Of a DNA stretch of 10,330 nt, positions 1 through 6,118 are shown in pieces. Both the position numbers and the translations under genes were made by a program. Below the pieces are notes generated by a model that searched no databases, had not been told where the DNA came from, and saw nothing but the letters and a program-made list of their open reading frames with translations. Source of the DNA: Burkholderiales bacterium (lineage in GTDB: Bacteria > Pseudomonadota > Gammaproteobacteria > Burkholderiales > Burkholderiaceae_C); assembly GCA_947462175.1 (NCBI GenBank), contig CANHOE010000063.1:1-10330 (forward strand), given 5' to 3'. Each line of letters begins with the position of its first letter. The first letter of the stretch is position 1.

Positions 1-3000
1 AGCGCGCAGGTAGCGCTGCTCGATCGGTCGCAGTTCGGCCAGCCGCGCGGTGTCTCGCGCCGGGTCGGCGCGCCACTTGTCGAGCCGCATCACCACGCCC
101 TTCAGAAAGCGCGGCAGGTGGGCCAGCTGAGGCCACGGCGTCGCCTGCAGAAAGCGCTTGGACACCAATCGGGCGAGTTGCGCCTCGATGTCTTCCGACA
201 CCTCTTTGGATGCCCGTGAATCCTTCAGCTTGCGCACAGCAGCCGCGTGATCCACCAGCACCGCATGCGACGTGCGTGCGATCTCGTTGGCAATCAGCGT
301 CAGGCGCCCTCGCCCTTCATCGATGCGGCGCCGGAATGTGTCTGCATCGGTGGGCAGCGGATGAATCAGGAATGCGCGGTCGATCGCCAGACCGATGATC
401 TGCTCACGCAGTTCCTCGGTCGAGCCCAAGGCAAGGTACAGCACCGACATCTTCTGGAGGTCGGGGATGTTCTTCTCCAGGTACTTCAGCGCCTCGCGAA
501 TCTGCAGCGCGACCAACCGGCGCAGGCCTTCACGGTGGCGGGATGACGCGATGGCGGGCTCGTCAAACACCTCGATCGCAACCGCGGTATTGCGGTCGAT
601 CAGCGCCGGAAAGCCCACCATGGTTTGCGCGCCACGACGCACTTCCATGAGTTCCGGCAGCTCGCCGAAAGTCCAGTCGGTGTACAGAGCCTCCACACTG
701 GAAACCGATGCAACGGGCTGAGTATCGACTGGCTCTGCATGGCCACGGGCGCGTGGGGGCTCGACGGGCTTCGCCTCCTGCGGTGCGGACGCATTGGTGG
801 GCGGCGTCGCGGTTGCAGCGACCTTCAACTGCGCCAGCGCCTGGAAGGCCGAACGCGCCTGGCTGCCCAGCTCGGCCTTCAGCATCGCTAGATTGCGACC
901 CGTGCCGAGCTGGCGGCCATGCTCGTCGACAACGCGAAAGTTCATGAAGAGGTGCGCAGGGACCTGCTCGGTCTTGAAGTCGCCTCGCTTCACGTCCAGT
1001 TGCGTCCTGCCTCGCACATGCTTCAGCAAGGAATCGACGAGACTGCCGCTGGCAAAACCATGCGCCGCGTCGATGTCAGCGATGAAGTCAGCGACGTAGT
1101 CAGGCAAAGGCACCAGCCGCGAGCGCGGCCGCTGGTGCAGGCTTTTCAGCAGCGCCAGCACCTTGTCCTTCAGCATGCCGGGTACCAGCCATTCACAGCG
1201 CTCGTCGCTCACCTGGTTCAGCGCATAGATCGGCACCGTCACCGTCACCCCGTCCTTCGCGTCGCCTGGCTCGTGCAGGTAGACCGCGGAGCAATCGACA
1301 CCGCCCATGCGCAGCGTCTTCGGGAATGCGGCAGTGGTGATGCCAGCGGCCTCGTGGCGCATCAGCTCTTCGCGCGTCAACATCAACAGCTTGGGCTGCC
1401 GCTTGATCTCGTCGCGGTACCAGCGCTCCAGCGTCGCGCCACTGCAGACCTCGACGGGCAGTTGCTGGTCGTAGAAGGCGTGGATCAATTCGTCGTCGAC
1501 CAGCACGTCCTGGCGACGCGACTTGTGCTCGAGCTCTTCCACCTGAGCGATGAGCTTTCGGTTCGCTGCCAGAAATGGCAGCCGCGTCTCCCATTCACCC
1601 GCAACCAGCGCCTCGCGAATAAAGATTTCCCGCGCCTCGGCGGGCTTCAGCAGGCCGAAGTTCACACGCCGGTTGCTGTAGACCACGATGCCGTACAGCG
1701 TGGCACGTTCCAGCGCGATGACCTCGGCGGCCTTCTTTTCCCAGTGCGGCTCCAGCAGCTGCGTCTTGATGACATGTGCGGCGATCTTCGGCAGCCATTG
1801 CGGCTCAATCCCCGCAATGCCGCGGCCATACAGCCGGGTCGTGTCGACGAGTTCCGCAGCCACGATCCAGCGACCAGGCTTCTTCGACAGGTTGATGCCT
1901 GGATGGCGGTAGAAGCGGATGCCGCGCGCGCCGAGGTACCACTCGTCCTCATCGCTTTTTACGCCGATGTTGCCGAGCAATCCCGCCAGCAACGACAGAT
2001 GGAGCTGCTCGTAAGTGGCGGGCGAGGTGTTGAGCCGCCAGCCGTGCTCTGCAACGACCGTGAGCAGTTGCGAGTGGATGTCGCGCCACTCGCGCACGCG
2101 GCGCGGCGAGATGAAGTGCTCGCGCAGCAGTTGCTCCTGCTTGCGCGCGCTGAGCTTGTGTTCGCGGAGTTGTTCACCCGCTTCATCGCTCGGCCCTGCG
2201 CCGCGCGAGGCTTCGAGCCATTTCCAAAGCTTCAGAGTGCCGACAAACTCCGAGCGCTCGTCATCGAACTTCTTGTGCGCCTGGTCGGCCGCCTGCTGCG
2301 CCTCCAGAGGGCGGTCGCGCACGTCCTGCACGCTCATCGCGCTGGCCACGATGAGCACTTCAGTGAGTGCTTGGCGGCTGCGCGCCTCCAGGATCATCCG
2401 GCCCACGCGCGGATCGAGTGGCAGTCGCGCCAGCTCCGTGCCCATGGCCGTCAGTTCGTTGTGGTCGTCGACCGCACCGAGCTCGGCCAACAACTGGTAG
2501 CCGTCGGCGATCGCACGGCGCGGGGGCGGCTCGATGAACGGGAAATCCTCGACCAGCCCCAGGTTCAGGGACTTCATCCGCAGGATCACGCCGGCCAGCG
2601 ACGACCGCATGATTTCCGGATCGGTGAATTTCGGCCGGCCGGCGAAGTCCTTCTCGTCGTACAGCCGGATGCAGATGCCATTGCTGACGCGGCCGCAGCG
2701 ACCTGCGCGCTGGTTCGCCGCGGCCTGGCTGGTCGGCTCGATCTGCAGTTGCTCGACCTTGTTGCGGTAGCTGTAACGTTTGACACGCGCCGTGCCCGCG
2801 TCGATCACGTACTGGATGCCAGGAACCGTCAGCGAGGTCTCGGCCACGTTGGTCGAGAGCACGATGCGTCGCGCGCTGTGTGGCTCGAAAACCTGATCCT
2901 GTTCCTGTTGACTGAGCCGTGCGAACAGTGGAACCACTTCGACGCCCGGCGGATGGTGGCGGCGCAGGTGATCGGCCGCATCGCGGATCTCGCGTTCTCC

Positions 3001-3792
3001 GGGCAGGAACACGAGCACGTCGCCACCAGCGCCAGCGGCGCCAGTCATCCACAGTTCGTCGACAGCATCCGCGATCGCCTGGTTCAGGCCGTACTCACGG
3101 CTGTCCTCGAACGGGCGCCAGCGCTGCTCGACCGGGAACAACCGACCCGACACCTGGATCACCGGCGCGGGTCCGTCCTGGCTGGCGAAGTGCTGCGCGA
3201 AACGATCAGCATCGATGGTGGCGGAGGTGACGATGACCTTCAGGTCCGGCCGCTTGGGCATCAACTGCCGCAAGTAGCCCAGGAGGAAGTCGATGTTCAG
3301 ACTGCGCTCGTGCGCCTCATCGATGATCAGCGTGTCGTAGGCCCGCAGCAGCGGATCGGTTTGCGTCTCGGCCAGCAGGATGCCGTCGGTCATCAGCTTG
3401 ACGCTGGCACCAGGTGAGAGGCGGTCCTGAAACCGGACCTTGAATCCGACGATGTCGCCCAGCGGCGAGTTGAGCTCCTGCGCGATGCGTTTGGCCACGC
3501 TCGACGCCGCGATACGGCGGGGTTGCGTGTGACCGATCAGGCCACGGCCACCGGCACCGCGACCACGGCCAAGCGTCAGAGCGATCTTCGGCAGTTGCGT
3601 GGTCTTGCCCGAGCCGGTCTCGCCACAGACGATGACGACCTGATGCGCCTCGATTGCCTTCGCGATTTCATCGCGACGTGCGGATACCGGCAGCGTGTCG
3701 GCAAAGGTGATCTCAGGAATCGGGTTCGCGGGCGTTGCATTCGCACGGGGCGCAAAGCGGGGCGTCGGGCGGGCTCGCGGGGCAGACGTCAT
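1..3792 (-). CDS. hrpA: ATP-dependent RNA helicase HrpA (DEAH box), 3' end beyond the window
   Basis: Cytoplasmic DEAH-box RNA helicase of the HrpA family. In E. coli the family is linked to mRNA processing and, more recently, to rescue of stalled ribosomes. I translated the minus strand from ATG 3792-3790; it stays open for 1264 codons to the left edge. Helicase motifs appear in order: GETGSGKT (Walker A, residues 57-64), DEAH (158-161), SAT (190-192), STNVAETSLT (about 311-320) and QRAGRCGR (361-368). The helicase-associated region and the long C-terminal part typical of HrpA (OB-fold, then the DUF3418-type region) follow. E. coli HrpA is about 1300 aa, so some 40 residues should lie outside. 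A GAAGG Shine-Dalgarno (complement of 3797-3801) sits 4 nt before the ATG. An Ala/Pro-rich linker at about 990-1032 interrupts the C-terminal part. No frameshift is seen. The family call is very secure; the start is the first ATG in frame with a usable ribosome site. Confidence 0.96.
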   Translation of the reverse strand, partial: MTSAPRARPTPRFAPRANATPANPIPEITFADTLPVSARRDEIAKAIEAHQVVIVCGETGSGKTTQLPKIALTLGRGRGAGGRGLIGHTQPRRIAASSVAKRIAQELNSPLGDIVGFKVRFQDRLSPGASVKLMTDGILLAETQTDPLLRAYDTLIIDEAHERSLNIDFLLGYLRQLMPKRPDLKVIVTSATIDADRFAQHFASQDGPAPVIQVSGRLFPVEQRWRPFEDSREYGLNQAIADAVDELWMTGAAGAGGDVLVFLPGEREIRDAADHLRRHHPPGVEVVPLFARLSQQEQDQVFEPHSARRIVLSTNVAETSLTVPGIQYVIDAGTARVKRYSYRNKVEQLQIEPTSQAAANQRAGRCGRVSNGICIRLYDEKDFAGRPKFTDPEIMRSSLAGVILRMKSLNLGLVEDFPFIEPPPRRAIADGYQLLAELGAVDDHNELTAMGTELARLPLDPRVGRMILEARSRQALTEVLIVASAMSVQDVRDRPLEAQQAADQAHKKFDDERSEFVGTLKLWKWLEASRGAGPSDEAGEQLREHKLSARKQEQLLREHFISPRRVREWRDIHSQLLTVVAEHGWRLNTSPATYEQLHLSLLAGLLGNIGVKSDEDEWYLGARGIRFYRHPGINLSKKPGRWIVAAELVDTTRLYGRGIAGIEPQWLPKIAAHVIKTQLLEPHWEKKAAEVIALERATLYGIVVYSNRRVNFGLLKPAEAREIFIREALVAGEWETRLPFLAANRKLIAQVEELEHKSRRQDVLVDDELIHAFYDQQLPVEVCSGATLERWYRDEIKRQPKLLMLTREELMRHEAAGITTAAFPKTLRMGGVDCSAVYLHEPGDAKDGVTVTVPIYALNQVSDERCEWLVPGMLKDKVLALLKSLHQRPRSRLVPLPDYVADFIADIDAAHGFASGSLVDSLLKHVRGRTQLDVKRGDFKTEQVPAHLFMNFRVVDEHGRQLGTGRNLAMLKAELGSQARSAFQALAQLKVAATATPPTNASAPQEAKPVEPPRARGHAEPVDTQPVASVSSVEALYTDWTFGELPELMEVRRGAQTMVGFPALIDRNTAVAIEVFDEPAIASSRHREGLRRLVALQIREALKYLEKNIPDLQKMSVLYLALGSTEELREQIIGLAIDRAFLIHPLPTDADTFRRRIDEGRGRLTLIANEIARTSHAVLVDHAAAVRKLKDSRASKEVSEDIEAQLARLVSKRFLQATPWPQLAHLPRFLKGVVMRLDKWRADPARDTARLAELRPIEQRYLRA

Positions 3793-3834
3793 CGGGCCTT
3801 CATGCAAAATCGAACATTATTTCAAAGCGCCGCG
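3793..3834. promoter_or_regulatory. Divergent hrpA/argA intergenic region
   Basis: Only 42 bp separate the two divergent start codons. The gap has one AT-rich core at 3815-3821. Read on the minus strand it gives AATAAT (3821-3816), a 5/6 match to a -10 box, which would place hrpA transcription start very near its GAAGG ribosome site. Read on the plus strand it gives CATTAT (3815-3820), a 4/6 match. No convincing -35 element is visible for either direction, and any -35 would lie inside the opposite coding sequence. Promoter placement is inference. Confidence 0.35.
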
Positions 3835-5175
3835 ATGAGCCTGGTTTTTCCTCACACGTTCGTACCGTGGTTCCGCTCGGTTGCACCGTACATCCACGCG
3901 CACCGCAGCAAAACCTTTGTCGTCGCCATCGCGGGCGAGTTGATCGCAGCCGGCAAGCTGAACACGTTTGCTCAGGACCTGGCGCTGATCCACGCGATGG
4001 GCATCAAGGTCGTGCTGGTGCACGGCTTTCGGCCGCAGGTCGAGGAGCAGCTCAAGGCCAAGGGGCATGTCTCCCACTACAGCCACGGCATGCGCGTCAC
4101 CGACGCGGTCGCTCTGGACTGCGCACAGGAGGCGGCCGGGCAACTGCGCTACGAGATCGAGGCAGCGTTCTCGCAAGGGTTGCCGAACACGCCCATGGCG
4201 GGCAGCCAGATCCGCGTGGTGTCGGGCAACTTCATCACCGCCAAGCCGGTCGGTGTGATCGACGGCGTGGACTTCCAGCACACAGGTCTGGTGCGCAAGA
4301 TCGATGCAATCGGCATCCGCCGCGCCGTCGACTTCGGCGCGCTGGTGATGCTTTCGCCCTTCGGTTTTTCGCCAACAGGTGAGGCCTTCAACCTGAGCAT
4401 GGAAGACGTTGCCGCGAGTGCCGCAATCTCATTGCAGGCCGACAAGCTGATCTACGTTACCGAGGTCAAGGGCATACCGCTGGATATCACCGATCCTGAG
4501 AGCGTGATCGATCAGGAACTGGCGCTCGCCGATGCCGAGAAACTGTTGGCGGCTCTGCCCAATCCTCAGCAGCCCACCGATACCGCTTTTTATTTGCAGC
4601 ATGCAGTGAAAGCCAGCCGCAACGGTGTCGATCGTGTGCACATCATTCCGTTTTCTGTCGATGGCTCGGTGCTGATGGAATCATTCACTCACGACGGTGT
4701 GGGCACGATGATCGTCGATGAAAAATTGGAAAGTCTGCGCGAGGCCACGGCCGACGACATTGGTGGCGTTCTGCAGTTGATCGTGCCATTTGAAAACGAC
4801 GGCACATTGGTGAAGAGGGATCGCACCGAAATCGAACGCGACATCGGTTTCTATACGGTCATAGAACACGATGGCGTGATATTCGGTTGCGCAGCTTTAT
4901 ACCCTTATCCAGAGAAACACACCGGCGAGATGGCTGCACTGACGGTGTCACCGGAAGTACAGGGACAAGGCGACGGCGAACGGATTCTGAAGCGCATAGA
5001 GCAGCGCGCGCGTGCGATGGGATTGAAGAGCATCTTCGTGTTGACCACGAGGACGATGCACTGGTTCATCAAGCGAGGCTTCGAGCAGGTCTCGCCTGAA
5101 TGGCTGCCCGAAGCGCGGCAAAGAAAATACAACTGGGACCGACGCTCGCAGGTGCTGGTGAAGACACTCGCCTGA
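3835..5175 (+). CDS. argA: N-acetylglutamate synthase (amino-acid N-acetyltransferase) ArgA
   Basis: Transfers acetyl from acetyl-CoA to glutamate, the first committed step of arginine biosynthesis in the cytoplasm. The 446-aa product matches the two-domain bacterial enzyme (E. coli ArgA is 443 aa). An amino-acid-kinase-like domain spans about 20-290, with KTFVVAIAGE, GIKVVLVHGFRPQ, VVSGNFITAKPVGV and GEAFNLSMED segments; in this family it serves arginine feedback rather than phosphorylation. A GNAT acetyltransferase domain spans about 300-446, with the acetyl-CoA loop QGQGDG (376-381) and the family segment FVLTTRTMHWF. I chose ATG 3835 because the N-terminus (FVPWFRSVAPYIHAHR) then aligns with E. 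coli ArgA at the same position. An earlier ATG at 3802 and a frame opening at 3523 would run towards or into hrpA. The ribosome site is weak (AAAG 3824-3827). yggX follows 68 bp downstream with no clear promoter between, so co-transcription is likely. Confidence 0.95.
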   Translation: MSLVFPHTFVPWFRSVAPYIHAHRSKTFVVAIAGELIAAGKLNTFAQDLALIHAMGIKVVLVHGFRPQVEEQLKAKGHVSHYSHGMRVTDAVALDCAQEAAGQLRYEIEAAFSQGLPNTPMAGSQIRVVSGNFITAKPVGVIDGVDFQHTGLVRKIDAIGIRRAVDFGALVMLSPFGFSPTGEAFNLSMEDVAASAAISLQADKLIYVTEVKGIPLDITDPESVIDQELALADAEKLLAALPNPQQPTDTAFYLQHAVKASRNGVDRVHIIPFSVDGSVLMESFTHDGVGTMIVDEKLESLREATADDIGGVLQLIVPFENDGTLVKRDRTEIERDIGFYTVIEHDGVIFGCAALYPYPEKHTGEMAALTVSPEVQGQGDGERILKRIEQRARAMGLKSIFVLTTRTMHWFIKRGFEQVSPEWLPEARQRKYNWDRRSQVLVKTLA

Positions 5176-5243
5176 TCACAGTCATCTTGCTCGCTGCCTC
5201 ATACGGCTCACTCATCGAACACATCCTGATCGGAGACATCCCC

Positions 5244-5516
5244 ATGACACGCACCGTCAATTGCACTCATCTGAAGAAGGTCGGCGAGGGGCTCGACTAT
5301 TCGCCTTACCCTGGAGAACTAGGCAAGCGGATTTACAACGAGGTCAGCAAAGAAGCCTGGGCACTCTGGATGAAACACCAGACGATGCTGGTCAACGAAA
5401 ACCGTTTGAATCTGGCAGACCTGCGGTCTCGTCAATATCTGGCACGACAGATGGAGAATTTCTTTTTCGGCAGCGGTGCGGAACAGGTGGCCGGTTACGT
5501 TCCACCGACCGCATGA
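5244..5516 (+). CDS. yggX: Probable Fe(2+)-trafficking protein / oxidative damage protection protein YggX
   Basis: Small cytoplasmic protein of the YggX family, linked in enteric bacteria to iron handling and protection of Fe-S clusters from oxidative damage; the family is SoxRS-controlled there. The 90-aa product has the family's hallmark stretches: RTVNCTHLKKVGEGLD with the conserved cysteine at residue 7, YPGELGKRIYNEVSKEAW, WMKHQTMLVNENRLNL, and the C-terminal GYVPP. Length matches E. coli YggX (91 aa). ATG 5244 has a good ribosome site, GGAGA at 5232-5236, 7 nt upstream. It lies 68 bp after argA, an order common in Burkholderiales, and probably shares its transcript. No SoxS box or Fur box is evident in the short upstream gap. 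Confidence 0.95.
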   Translation: MTRTVNCTHLKKVGEGLDYSPYPGELGKRIYNEVSKEAWALWMKHQTMLVNENRLNLADLRSRQYLARQMENFFFGSGAEQVAGYVPPTA

Positions 5517-5549
5517 GTATTTTTTGGATTCGATCTGCGCCTGAAAATC

Positions 5550-5569
5550 AAGCAGCATGCGTTGTTTTT
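5550..5569 (+). terminator. Weak candidate terminator after yggX
   Basis: A 7-bp stem (5550-5556 with 5561-5567, two G-U pairs) around an ATGC loop runs straight into a T5 tract at 5565-5569, 33 bp after the yggX stop. The stem is AT- and GU-rich, so it would be an inefficient intrinsic terminator. It lies between yggX and the next gene's promoter, where a terminator would make sense, but the structure is marginal. Confidence 0.28.
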
Positions 5570-5604
5570 GCGGATTGATTCACCTTGATTAACGGCGCAT
5601 CGGT

Positions 5605-5632
5605 TTGACGTGACTCCGGAGTTTTGTATACT
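5605..5632 (+). promoter_or_regulatory. Sigma70-type promoter of the H-NS-family gene
   Basis: TTGACG (5605-5610, 5/6 to the -35 consensus) and TATACT (5627-5632, 5/6 to the -10 consensus) are separated by 16 bp. Predicted transcription start is near 5639-5641, giving a leader of about 50 nt. This is the best promoter in the window and implies a strong, separate transcription unit for the nucleoid protein. The spacer holds a perfect 10-bp palindrome, annotated separately. Confidence 0.7.
5613..5622. repeat. Perfect palindrome ACTCCGGAGT in the promoter spacer
   Basis: ACTCCGGAGT reads the same on both strands and lies wholly between the -35 and -10 boxes. Related copies follow: ACTCGGAG at 5630-5637 overlapping the -10, and TCCGG at 5642-5646. 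The position suits an operator, but no regulator is identified. Confidence 0.5.
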
Positions 5633-5688
5633 CGGAGCGCGTCCGGTTATACGGTGCCCCCAATTAATCTACGTTCAAAGGAAAACTC

Positions 5689-5997
5689 ATGTCGACGCTG
5701 AAAGAATTGCTGAATCAAAAAGCAGAATTGGACAAAGTGATCGAGTCGACGCGCAAGGAAGAACTTGCCAACGCGATTGCACAAGTCAAGGGTCTGATGC
5801 ACGAATACGGCCTGACCATTGCCGATATTTCGGTGAAGTCGTCCACGCGTGCGCCGAGCGCCGCCAAGGGTGGCAAGGTCGCCGCGAAGTACCGCAACTC
5901 TGCCACCGGCGAATCCTGGAGCGGGCGCGGCTTGCAGCCGAAATGGCTGAAAGCCGCTCTGGCCTCGGGCCGCCAACTGAGCGACTTCGCGGTTTGA
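5689..5997 (+). CDS. H-NS family nucleoid-associated protein
   Basis: Small DNA-binding protein of the H-NS histone family, expected to bridge or coat DNA and silence AT-rich genes. The 102-aa product has a charged helical N-terminal oligomerisation region (about 1-48, beginning MSTLKELLNQKAELDK), a flexible Ala/Ser/Lys linker (about 49-66), and the C-terminal DNA-binding domain with KYRN, TGESWSGRG and QPKWLKAAL (68-91). The minor-groove motif reads RGL (80-82) rather than the RGR or QGR of the best-studied members, a variant noted in the findings. The start at ATG 5689 has a clear AAGGA ribosome site (5678-5682) 6 nt upstream, behind its own promoter. It stands between yggX and dnaG, where rpsU would often be expected. 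H-NS proteins commonly regulate their own genes; the AT-richer upstream DNA would allow this but does not prove it. Burkholderiales often carry several paralogues, so no specific gene symbol is assigned. Confidence 0.92.
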   Translation: MSTLKELLNQKAELDKVIESTRKEELANAIAQVKGLMHEYGLTIADISVKSSTRAPSAAKGGKVAAKYRNSATGESWSGRGLQPKWLKAALASGRQLSDFAV

Positions 5998-6001
5998 TTC
6001 A

Positions 6002-6025
6002 AGCTGCAGCCGCAAGGCTGCAGCT
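6002..6025 (+). terminator. Perfect 10-bp hairpin with GCAA tetraloop after the H-NS-family gene
   Basis: AGCTGCAGCC (6002-6011) pairs perfectly with GGCTGCAGCT (6016-6025) around GCAA, a GNRA-type tetraloop, starting 5 nt after the stop codon. There is no T-tract after it (ATCCGG follows), so it is not a textbook intrinsic terminator. It may stop transcription inefficiently or protect the 3' end of the mRNA from exonucleases. The structure is certain; the role is inferred. Confidence 0.5.
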
Positions 6026-6047
6026 ATCCGGCCAGACTGCAGATGTA

Positions 6048-6117
6048 GACGATTGACATCGTCATAGCAGATGGGCGCGGGCTGTCACCGCACGGGAGCC
6101 CGCCGCTAAACTGAAGG
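6048..6117 (+). promoter_or_regulatory. dnaG upstream region: two hairpins, a TTGACA box, a close Shine-Dalgarno
   Basis: GACGAT (6048-6053) pairs with ATCGTC (6058-6063) around TGAC. GCGGGCT (6077-6083) pairs with AGCCCGC (6097-6103) around a 13-nt loop. A consensus -35 hexamer TTGACA lies at 6053-6058, but at normal spacing (6076-6081) the sequence is CGCGGG, so I cannot call a promoter. GAAGG at 6113-6117 is the only ribosome-site-like motif, 1 nt before the GTG. In E. coli, dnaG is held low by a terminator and poor translation signals; this region could act the same way, by inference. Confidence 0.4.
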
Positions 6118-6118
6118 C

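Noticed and set aside
919..3417. 832-codon plus-strand open frame opposite hrpA
   Set aside because: It is in exact codon register with hrpA on the other strand, so it stays open simply because hrpA avoids TTA, CTA and TCA codons in GC-rich DNA. Its product has no recognisable domain and an odd His/Arg/Gln-rich make-up, whereas the minus strand encodes every DEAH helicase motif.
3523..3834. N-terminal extension of argA by about 100 codons
   Set aside because: The extra residues lie inside hrpA on the other strand, have no similarity to ArgA, and the family N-terminus matches a start at 3835. The ATG at 3802 is possible but has no better ribosome site.
5486..5525. Terminator from GGTGG/CCACC at the end of yggX plus the T6 tract at 5520-5525
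   Set aside because: The 5-bp stem ends 13 nt before the T-tract and has an 11-nt loop, so it does not form a proper intrinsic terminator.
5610..6056. 148-codon plus-strand frame overlapping the H-NS-family gene
   Set aside because: It overlaps the well-supported H-NS-family gene in another frame, starts inside its promoter, and encodes nothing recognisable.
6053..6081. dnaG promoter based on a perfect TTGACA at 6053-6058
   Set aside because: At 16-18 bp spacing there is only GC-rich sequence (CGCGGG region), so no -10 supports it; the hexamer is also part of a hairpin.
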